Source: Lepidonotus clava (taxonomy: Eukaryota; Annelida; Polychaeta; Phyllodocida; Polynoidae). Taken from it: a stretch of 64,000 nt of DNA. Shown here in pieces: positions 38,001 through 50,000 of this stretch. The notes under the pieces are model-generated. The model did no database searches. It was not told the DNA's origin and saw only the letters and a program-made list of their open reading frames with translations. The DNA lies in NCBI GenBank assembly GCA_936440205.1, contig OW387135.1:35132792-35196791 (forward strand), in the 5' to 3' direction. Made by a program: the position numbers and the translations under genes. The first letter of the stretch is position 1; every line of letters begins with the position of its first letter.

Positions 38001-41000
38001 TGTAGTGAGGGTCTGAAAGTAAAAAGTAAACAGCAGTTCAAACAGTATCCAGAAGAGATTTGTCTATCTGTTTTTAACTTAAACAAGTGAAATAGATAAT
38101 GCATTTGACACTTTTTATCATCCAAGTTGTAAAAAAATTATATCAAACCCAATATTATTGAGCCAAATTTATCAAAATCAAAAAAATCAAAACACGAAAT
38201 GATACATAAGTAGCAGAAAATAATACACTCACTTTATTCACTTTAACTTCTAGAACACATCCAATGTTACACCATAGGTCCATAACTGTGAATAACTGTT
38301 GGTGGTACAACAGAGCCCATAGCCCTGTATATACCTGTTTATAGTTCCCAAAGCCTATACATCTCATTATAGACCTTGTGCAGATTTGGTCACGTGATCA
38401 GTTTTTGGGGATTACCATGTGCTCATTTCAATCATGTAGTGATCAGAAATATCTAGAATTTAATAGTTCTAGACAATACAGGTAATAGATTTTGACTGGA
38501 TTAAATCATTTAAGATGAATTTGGCCTAAATATATATGCTCTACATGTTTTGGAATTATGAATATCAAGAACTTGTATTTGATCACCAATATGATGTCCA
38601 TACCATTTCTGTGCATTGTCACGTCATCTGCACAATGTGTATACATTTTAGTGGCACCATAGAGCCTATAGGCCTAAGCCTATCTCTTAGTGCTGCTATA
38701 GAGCCTATAGGTCTATATACCAGTTATACCTACTAGTGGATAGGCCTATATTTATACGACTTAGTGGCACTACAGAGTGAACCACTCTAGGCCTATATGC
38801 TCTATGGTGCGACTTAGAGGTGTATGGTGCTCTATGGTGCCACTTAGAGATGTACATAGGACTGTAGGCTGTATGGTGCCACTATAGAAGGTATACATAG
38901 GCATATACTTAGAGGTATACATAGGCCTATACACTCTATGGTGCCAATTAGAGGTGTACATAGTACTGTAGGCTCTATGGTGCCACTATGGGAAGTATAT
39001 ATAGGCATATAGGCCCTATGATGCCACTTAGAGGTATATGCTCTATGGTGCCACTAAGAGCCTGTTTATTTTTAAGTGGCACCATAGAGCCTATAGGCCC
39101 ACTAGTGGCACCATAGAGCCTATAGGCCCATTAGTGGCACCATAGAGCCTATAGGCACCATAGAGCCTATAGGCCCACTAGTGGGCCACTAGTGACCCAC
39201 TAGTGGCACCATATAGCCTATATGCCTTTCAGTGGAACCATAGAGCCTAAAGGCCTATGTATAATTCCTAGTGGCACTATAGAGCCTATGTGTAACTCCC
39301 AGTGGCACGATAGACCCTATACATATATATATGTTTATTTCTAAGTGGCACATAGGCCTATAGGCCTATGTATATTTCCTAGTGGCGCCATAGAGCCTAT
39401 GTGTAACTCCCAGTGGAATGAGGAGTACATAGTGGCACTATAGAGCCTATGTGTAACTCCCAGGGGCACGATAGACCCTTTACATATATATATGTTTATT
39501 TCTAAGTGGCACATAGGCCTATAGGCCTATGTATATTTCCTAGTGGCGCCATAGAGCCTATGTGTAACTCCCAGTGGAATGAGGAGTACATAGGACTGTA
39601 GGCTCTATGGTGCCACTATACTCCCAGTGGCATGATAGACCCTATATATATATGTTTACTTTTAAGTGGCACCATAGAGCCTATAGGCCCATTAGTGGCA
39701 CCATAGAGCCTATAGGCCCACTAGTGGCCCCATATAGACTATAGGCCTTTTAGTGGCACCATAGAGCCTAAAGGCCTTTGTATAATTCCTAGTGGCACCA
39801 TAGAGCCTATGTGTAACTCCCAGTGGCATTATAGACCCTAAACATATGTATGTTTATTTTTAAGTGGCACCATAGAGCCTATAGGCCCACTAGTGGCACC
39901 ATAGAGCCTATAGGCCCATTAGTGGCACCATAGAGCCTATAGGCACCATAGAGCCTATAGGCCCACTAGTGGCCCACTAGTGGCACCATATAGCCTATAT
40001 GCCTTTTAGTGGAACCATAGAGCCTAAGGGCCTATGTATAATTCCTAGTGGCACCATAGAGCCTATGTGTAACTCCCAGTGGCATGATAGACCCTATACA
40101 TATGTATGTTTATTTCTAAGTGGCACCATAGAGCCTATAGGCCCACTAGTGGCACCATATAGCCTAAAGGAAAACTTAGAAACATAGTCATAAAAAAGAA
40201 ACTATTAAAGATATTGATATAAAATTTGGCATAAACACTACCTGAACCCTAAGGATCACGACAATATATTCTTTTATATTCACTGGCTCCTCCCTTTAAG
40301 AATATTATGAAAACAATAAAAAATGCCATATAAAAAACGTTAACAGTTTTCCACTACAGAATATACTGAAAACAGGTCATTAAAAATATTTTGCAAAGAA
40401 ATATGTTGGCATTTATAGGAAAGTGTCCTAATATAGGTGAATGTCTGTTAGGTAATGATGAACATGAATATTTGTTTTCCTGCTATATTAGCTATATACC
40501 GTAAAAACTAGAGAACTATAGTGCTAAATGATAGTGTAAAAATGGTGTTTGATTATATCAAAAACATATTTCAAAGAAATTCACTCAATCTGACTGTAAT
40601 CTCACAATAATTATGTGTCAGGGGCGCCGATAATACCATTTTTGGTTGTTTTGACGTCAGGATGACGTCAGATTCTGACGTTGTAATGACATTGGATTTA
40701 TGTTGGATTTGCAAACTTTTCTGACGTCTATTTCTGACGTCAGGTTTTAGACGTTGGCTTGACGTCAGGTTTTCAATGTTGGATCAATGTTGAAAAACCT
40801 GACGTTGTATTTTGGTTGCATTTTGGTTGTTTTAGGTTGTATTTTGGTTGTATTTTGGTTGAAAAACCTGACCAGTTTACTATGTTGGATTTCGGTTAAA
40901 AATTAGAGGAGTGTTCCTCCAAGTGGGGATTCGTATGAACCCCCTGAACCTCCCCTGGCTACGTTCCTGGTGTGTTGTATCGGGCATCTACTGTTAAAAT

Positions 41001-44000
41001 GCTTATGAAAAATATAGAAATACATTACAAGATATAGAAGTACCACACAAAAATTATAATTTTGATTTTCAATGATTTGTAAATGCCTTTGGATCCACCT
41101 ATTGCTGTACTTATTGTAATTTCAAACAAAATTAAAATCGCACATACCACTCCTTAGATATTGGAAAAATCGTGACCATAAATTATGTCTGTTTTTGTAT
41201 GTCGTTTACATTGACACAATAGCAAAGCTATTTAGCATATTTTTACTATATTTTACTCATATGAGGTCAATTTCATGCTTAAATCCGCGGATCTTACTCT
41301 GACTGCATATCTATAAGCCATGGATCATTGAAAAGTATAATTCTTTCCGCAGATCTTGCAAGATATTCAGTCATCTTTTATGATCATGCAGCCAGAAAAT
41401 TTATTAAATACACTCTAATTTTAATAAAACTTTGCGTTTCTATGCTAGGAATCAACTCTTTCTTATGGTAGTATTGGTTTTGCTCTGCTGTCAAAATTCT
41501 AAAAGATATGGTTAAATTCCTGTCGCCAACATGGTACAAAATGTCTTTTTATGGTTTATACCCAGATTTTTCAGGTGTTGTGGTATTGCTACAAGATAGG
41601 TGCGCGATGTAGAGCCTAAAAACACAGCAATATTCTTCATCAGTCTGGCCGTTTTTCTGCATTAAAGTTGAGAGGCAAGGCCCGTCTGCCCCCCCCCCCC
41701 CCCCTCACCCCTGCCGGTGCGGTGTTTTTACTATCCATTTCAGTTCATACATGGCACATTCCCCAGGGGTTTTCCTTAACAATTTTTTCCACTAGTCCAC
41801 CTAGTCCACCGGGCTAGTGGTCCTGAGTTTACACTTGTCCGGATGAAGTACCACTTGTCCATATGAAGTTAATATATGGAATTTTAATTATTTTCACTGG
41901 CCCATCGGGCTAGTTGCTAAGAAATTGCACTAGCCCGACATAGTTTTTACTAGTACCCGGTACTAGTAATTCTATGTAAAGGAAAATCCCTGTTCCCCCC
42001 ATTTTTAAAAGATAGGAATAACATTTTTTTCTTCATTACATGTATTCTACATATTCTAGACAGATTTTTTTCATAGTTAAATTTTGATAAATAATCAAAA
42101 AACGTTCTAAGTAGTTAAAACTTGTTTTTATTAAATTAAAGTAACTGAAATGCCATTTTCAGCGAGGTTTAGATCATTTCTAAAATCTGTCCCAGGGTGC
42201 TAAAATAAATACTAATATTTTTTCTGTTCACAGCTTCCACTCAAGCAAAAAGTCCAATTTAAAATCGGATTTAATTATTGAGAAAAATAGGTTTTTACTT
42301 TGAACTAATTTTTCAAAAAGAAAAATTGTTGGGAACTTAATGGAACTCATATACTGGCCTTCATAGATCTATATGTTTCTTCTTGATCAAACAATTGTTT
42401 TTGTATAATTCTAGCTCAGTGATTTGAAGCGATTTTGATTTAGTGTGAACAGATTGGGCTAAAATGAGGGCAAAATTGAGTCATTTATGAAGTTTTATTT
42501 TCAAAATTCGAAATCTTCCTAAGTGTATTTCCTACAGTCGTATTTAAACTTGTATTTGTCTGCTATTGATCTATCCTTTCTAAATATCTAAGGGGTTTTA
42601 TTATAAATAGAGTTTGACAAATTGGCTAAATTCGAGCCTATCAATTGTAGGATCGAAACCCTGACAGAAAATATCAATTATTTTTTATTAAAAAAAACAA
42701 AAAAACTTCCTTAATATTCAACATACAATGCTTATTTAAAAAGCTACGTATTTCTCTTGTTCTGTGGTTCAAGAGAGCGAAGGTTTTGTAAAGCTTGGCC
42801 TCATTTAAAATTTTGACCCTTCACCGCTACCTAGAGTCTAGACCCCTAAATTTGACATGGCGACACGGCTGTTTCTTAAAGGGACGTTCTCGTCCGTGAG
42901 GTGGAAGTCTTTTGATGCGTTGTAACCCCCCTAATGCCCCGCCAAATTCATGACGTGACCAATAACGTTGCGTTATTACGTTCTAAAAGGGCAAAACACG
43001 TCCCCAGTGACGTCGTCGTTAGGCTAACATCGGCGTAGGTAAGCCTAACTACCACAGGACGAGAACGTCCCTTGAAATTCGACAAGGCGACATGGCTAAT
43101 TCTTAAATTCGACATGTGACATAGCAACCTTAGTGACATGTGACATCACCCTTTCCTTAAATTCGACATGCGACATGATTCTTAAGCCCCACACCCACTA
43201 GGCGATTTTACCAGCGACTGGCGATGGGCAACAGCGGAATCACTGGTAAAATTGTCACCAATTCAAATCACATGTTAGTTGTGTTCAGGTTTCTCTACCC
43301 AAAAATTTTTTGGAGGAAATTTTGATAAAATTCAATAAAAATGAATGAGGGTCTACTTTGTTAGTATGTAACATTTCAATATTACACTGGTAAAATAACC
43401 TAGTCGGTATGGGGCTTTATAGTCCGAGAGGCCCCGACCCAACGTTCACACTGTTCTCGAACTAGTGGCTTTAGTGACATCGAAAAATATTCAAAGAGGT
43501 AAGCTCCCTATCACAGGCAGGTAAATCTTGGAGGTAAATCAGTCCACGCATGCCTACCTCCAGTCCTATCTCACACCAATGGGCAGAAGAGAGGTGTATT
43601 TTCTGGGGGCCTTTTGGGGGTGCCAGGTCCGAGCTTACGTTCAAGATTAACATGGGTTATTAGCATCACGTAGGGCTCTGAAGGACCACAGGAGGTGGAT
43701 ATCAAAGGACAGATGCGGAACATGAGGTCAGGCTGCTATTTAATGATTTGATGACGGTTGAGGTGATGGAAAAGCCCATATTACTTCAGTCTCTCAGATG
43801 ATGCCCGAGATTGAGAGCTGGACCTCTCTTCAGTCGCGTTGCTCACACCGCACAGGACTTTGGTTGTCCCGGCTTTAAACGACTTTATTTCACCCCTAAT
43901 GGCGTAGTGTCTATACATTTACTATCTAAATGTCGTATTCCCCGACCAGGGCAATAACAAAAATGATATTCCCTTGAATTAAACTCTTAAGTACAGGGAC

Positions 44001-47000
44001 CAGGGGAATATCAAAAAGTTATTCCCCTGGAAAACCATGGAAACATTTGACCACGCCCCTTTTATAAGGCTTAACCAATAGGAATCTACTGACCCAGGGC
44101 AATAACTTTTAGTTAGGCCACGCCCCCTTGTGCTCTCATCCAATCAGAGGGCACAGTGGAATATCTAGGTCGCGTTGCTAGGTCGCGTTGCTATGTCATA
44201 AAATTCCGCTGTTTGTTTACATTTTGTCGTAACTTTTATTTGTTAATATCTCTGTTGATAGTGTATCAATTTTCACATTTTAAAAGCTGTATTAAAGATA
44301 ACATAACGTATATAATGTTTCTTCAACTTTATAGATTCAAGGGGGCTGAAATAAATCCAGTACAGACCTCGGATTGATAACAAATTTGTTATTCCCCTTG
44401 TTATACAGAGTCTCGGGCCTGCGCTACGCTACGGCCCTCTACTCTGTATAATAAGGGGAATAACAAATTTGTTATCAAACCTCGGTCAGTACTATCTATA
44501 CATTGGGTGCTAACATTAGACATCTAACGCCGGCCAATGAGGCTCTTTACTAGTCAGTTGACCAGGCGGACATGTGAGTTCTTTTAAAGCCCCTCGTACA
44601 TAGCAGCGATGCCATTTTTCCGACTTTTTCCGGATTTCCGGATTTTTGACCAGTTCAGTATGAAAAGGAAAAGATACTTTCTTCATTTCTAAATCACTAT
44701 TTTGACATTTGAGAGTATTACTATTCTAATTATGTTCTTTTTTAATACGAAATTAACATTTTCTTGTAAATATCTTCACCGTTTTAGCCGGCGTTTAAGT
44801 TACACAAGTGAAAATCCGGAACCATCCTTTCTACTTTTCTGGATTTTTCATTTCTTCGGAGTGGCATCCCTGAGTCATAGACGTAACTCAGAGCCGGGGA
44901 CTGGGCCCATTAATCCTAGAATCTTGGAATGGACGTCGTTTGGATGGGGGCCGCCCGTTTTCATGGGTTTGATTTGTATTCAATGTGAAAACCATAAATA
45001 TCAAGGGGGGGGGGAGGATTTGTAGCAAAACAGTCTGAGGTACTCGCGACTTTAGAATGCAGTCGGGAATATTAAACACGTTTAAAGGTAAACTTCTATA
45101 TAAATTTGATAATCGAATTTAGAATAATAAATCACAACGAAATTAACCATATTTGTTTATGCCATAATCCTCTGGTCTCTGGAGGCTGCTTCCAGTGAGG
45201 GACCTTCCCTGGTAGCCTGTTTTATGACGTAACACGGAGACTATGAACCCAGAGAGTACTATAGGAATTATCTTTTATCTCGAATAAATGCTTTCCAAAG
45301 CTTCCTCATTTCATTTTGGCACACATATATGATCAACTATACATAATAGCACAATCTCATACTTGGCATTAGATCAAACTATAATTTGAGATTGTTTAGG
45401 GAGTGAAGAAATAGTTTGAATTGACACTTTTTACTAAAGGCGCCAAATGGACATAAGGGGTAGGGTGTAGTCTGACTCGGGAGGAGGTCGCACAGCCACC
45501 CCCCAGTCTGTCCACTCCTGGTGTAAACATCTTCTCAAGTCAAGGCCCCGGTCGCCGCTACCGCTCTACCTTCTGACAGCGGTAGTGGCTGGGGGCCTGG
45601 TTTGCGAGGATGAGTGTAAAAGGTTACGTATCATAATTCTAAAAAAAAAGACACGGAAAAAAAGGTCAATTTTTTTCAACATTCACATGTCCTAGTTTCT
45701 GGGAAAAGGGTATAATTTCCACCCAAATATGCGGGGTTTGGAAAAAAGGGTTTTTTCCCCTGAAGGGTACACAATTTGGCGAAAAAAGGGTAATTTTTAG
45801 CCATAAAATGTCAGCCTTTTGTAAAAAAAAAAAAATTTAAAAAAAATAAAGGGTCATTTTAGGCCGACAGAAAGTCACATAGTGGAAAGGGGTTATTTTC
45901 TATTTTGGAGAACGATGTCTCCTATGTCTATGTTTTGGTTGACAGACCGGGAGCCGCCACGCATATAGCGACTGGCTGTAACCCACTTACCCATGAGACG
46001 TCACACCCCGGTCTCAGCCCGCCTGCAGGACCTCCCAGGGCTCATTACATGATTCACATCCTAATTCACATAAGCGTTAAATTGCACCCAAAAACACTTA
46101 TCCCCATACATTGGACATGTGTGATGGACACGAAATATGATATCATGTAAAAATAAAGTCACATTTATATGCTAGTTTTCCTTTAAACCCTCCCGACCCG
46201 ACTGAGTCCCCTACTCCAGTCTCAGTCCTAAAGGCAGTGATACACGTGACAACAAATTTGGACAGACAGTGGACCGATTTCAAAATTAGTTCAAAATATT
46301 TTCTATCTCTAAAATCGGTTCAAAATCGGTTCAAAATCAGTTCACTCTGGATCATGATCGCTACATGGATTATGCCAGCCGATTTTTTTCTTAACCGATC
46401 CCAAAGAAACAGGAGAAATAAGAAATTGTTCCAACCGATCTGAAAACGACAATGGACCGAGGGAATTACTAATCATGTCTAATATTTTGGGACCGATTCT
46501 GGACCGATTCTGGGCCGATTTGATGAATTATATTTATTTCTAATGTCGTTTTATACTTTTTTGAGTATATAAGAATGCAAATATGATTAAAATGTTTTAG
46601 AATTAATCTTCTTTCATACGATATACTTTTTTATGCTTTTCGATAAGTATTTTTCTACTTTACTTGTATTAAAACTACAGACTTCATTTTTCATTTTTCT
46701 GGTTGTAATTAACATATTTACACATAATTATTTTTTTTTGCAAAAAAAGTAGATGAACCAATTTTTCCCCCATTATTTTACTATCAATTTGTAGTCTAAA
46801 ATACAAGGAAACTATCGGTTTTCACGTTCCCTGTGGATCATGGGTGGGGAACCGATTGTGGACCAATTTTAGGACTGACACCTTTAATAGCTCACACGAC
46901 TTTGGAAAGACAAAATCAAATCTGTTGTGAAAGCGGCTGAGACCTGCCTTATTTGTCGGTCCAGTTTTTTGTCGCATAGTGGATCACTAGCTTTAGACCT

Positions 47001-50000
47001 CGCACGCCCATCGACGCGACGACATAAGTAGGGTAATTAGGGATCGGCGATTGTATATATTTACGGGAGCACTTCCTACTAGCACTTTGGGCACTAAAAT
47101 GCCACGGAAACAAGGGAGCGGAGGCTCCCTAAGAGGAACTTTTTTTATATACTTTCAATAATTTCAACCTAAAAAGGGAGGGTGGGGAGGTTCAGAGCAG
47201 AACTTTTAAACATATTCTTACATATTTTAGGACTTGAAAGTCAATGAAATTCTAAAGCAAAGGGGGAACTTTTTGGAAGTATTTCTTATTTCTACAAAAA
47301 GGGATATATAACGTTTGCATTGAAGTATGAAATCTACCTTGGTGACCCTCTAATTTATGGGTATTTTTTAGTTATATATATGTATATATAAATAACCAAC
47401 TGGAGAGGAGGTATTAGAAATTAGACAACATATAAGTGACACTAGCGACATGGCTTTTCCTATAGTAACAGGGGACATGGCCCTTTCTTAAATTCGACAT
47501 GCGACATGGGGACCCCCCCCCCCCCCCATCTAGGGCCCCACAGACTGCAGGGTAACGCATCCATACTGACCATAGGCATAGTCGTGACATGGGTCCCCTT
47601 GCCTTACGTCCTGGTTTTGACGGTCCCCACCCCAACAAGTTTACAGACATGGCATGTCGAATCTACGTTTAGTTGGGGACATTTTAGACCCATGGCGTGA
47701 AGGGCAGAAGGTCATCTTGGCTTTGGTGTTTCTTTTGGGAGGACGTTGATGAATTTTCGATGTACTTCTTTTGATCTAGTCCTAGTTGATATTGTCACCA
47801 TTTAGATCTAGGTATTACACACCGATATTCATATTGATACTCCAATAAATCTGATAGATATAGAGTAGGGGAGCCAGTTTTCGCGCATCACTAGTTTTCG
47901 CACATTTTATGCATTTTTAGGCACGCATTTTTTCTTAAACCATCTTAAACCTATCTATTGGAGTCAGAGGTTCATAAGGACGTCATGGCCAAGCTAATTT
48001 CAGATTTTTATGATATTTGCATAATATTTATGTTTTCTAGGGGCCAAAACATGCCATGAGGTGCCTTTTGTATAGAAAACTGGCGGGATGCTAGTAAAAC
48101 TATATTTTCTCAGATAAAATGAAAAATGTAATTTCTCTGACTAAAAATAAGAATAATTGGCCAAAACATAACAAATATTAGTCATAGGTCATGGGCAGTT
48201 AAATAAATGTCAGAAACATAATTTTGTGAATGTATTTTCAGGGTCGCCACTGACCAGGGACGTCAAAATTGCCTGACATGTCCCTGACTTTTCCATGAAA
48301 AATTCCATTTTTCCCTGACTAATTAGATGAGAAAATCCTTTTATTAAACAACCTTGAATGATACCTAGAACAGTGTTGTTTCATTTAAGCTCAAACTTTT
48401 GAAACACAGTACCTTAAAGGAAAACTTGCACATAAATTCATGAAGCGCTATTTTTAGTGTAACTAATTTCACTTCAGTATTCTAAAACTGTTTCAAAAGA
48501 AAGAAATTGAAAATGTCAAGTTCTTAGGGAATTATTGAGGAAAGAAATTTAATTTTGGGAATTCCCTGAATGCTTGGCTGCTCAGCACTCCCCTTGCTAC
48601 GTCACAGCTAAGGGAATTCCTTCTAAAGTTATTTTGGGATTCCCTTATCAATGAATAGCTGTAGATGGATGAATATTTTGATTTATTATGAGTTGCATCA
48701 GGTCAGATATATTTACTTTTTGTTAGAGTGCATAATTCTTTTTACAAATTATACAGGGATGGGGATTCCCTTCTAAGGGTACATGGGATTCCCCAAGAAC
48801 TCCCCTTGCTACGTCATAAATTGGGTGGATTTCCCTTAAATATGTGATAAAATACAAGTTTATTAATGTCCCATAATTGTGTGTAAACTAAATATTTCCC
48901 TTCCATTTTGCTGATATTGATATTGCAAGTTGTGAAGAACATACTGAATTCAATTCAATGAAAAATGACCATCGAACATTTATGTGCAAGCTTTCCTTTA
49001 ACATTTTCTTGGCAACTCTTGTAGCCAAGGCAATATTGCTGGATCACAGCAATGCACCTTTAAATCACAACATGTCTTTCAAGGGGCCACAATTTACAAA
49101 ATAATGTTTGCCGAACCATATTTTTGTGGCCTTGATGTTCAAATTATAACTTTGTGATTTAGATTTGGGGCGATGACATGCATGAAAATTCCATTTCTCC
49201 CTGACCAGGGTCAGTTTTCCCTGACCTTTTTCAAAATCCCACTTTTCCCTGACCAATTCCAAAATGACCTTGAAAAAAACTACTTTTCCTTGACTTTTCC
49301 CTGACCAACCCTGAATTTTAGGAATTAGACCCCTGCGTGAAAACTAATGACCAAAAATGAGGCTGTTGCTAGTTTCACACATTTTTTGCATATTTTTCAG
49401 AATTTTCCAAATTTTCAAACAATTTTTTCTATAGAAAAAAGAGAAAATTTTGAAAAGCAAGCCACTGTATATTCTTAAGATCTGTCCCTAATATATGAAC
49501 TAAAAAAGCCAACGCTTCTCACTGTTTTACCTTTTACTTAGGTGGCTGAATGCCTTTGGATTTTAATGAAAAATGCACAAATGTGTGAATTTTCATTATT
49601 CTTATTATGCATTTCTTCTTTGCATTTTGCCAAACAACATAGCATTTCCAATATGCATTTTATTAATTGTGGAGAAGCCAACGACTATTTAATATAACAG
49701 ATATCAATAGATAATCTTTTTCTGATGCTTCAGAAATTGAATTTCGTATTTGTTGAATATTTTACTAATTTTTCACCTTAAATATTGTTAAATGTGCGAA
49801 GACTGAAGTCAAAATGTGCAAAAATATGCACCAAGTGTGCAAAAACTAGGGACTTGACTTAGATAAATGATTCAATAGAAACTAGGAGATAAAATATAAA
49901 TTTTATCTATCTTTTTATCAAATATGATTTACCTGGCCGTATCCACCCAAGAAGATCAAAGACCATGAATATAACACTCATTTTCAGTAATGTATGACAG

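Noticed and set aside
44702-45025. 107-codon plus-strand open frame
   Set aside because: Low-complexity hydrophobic start, no domain, no splice context, and a repeat-rich setting. Treated as chance.
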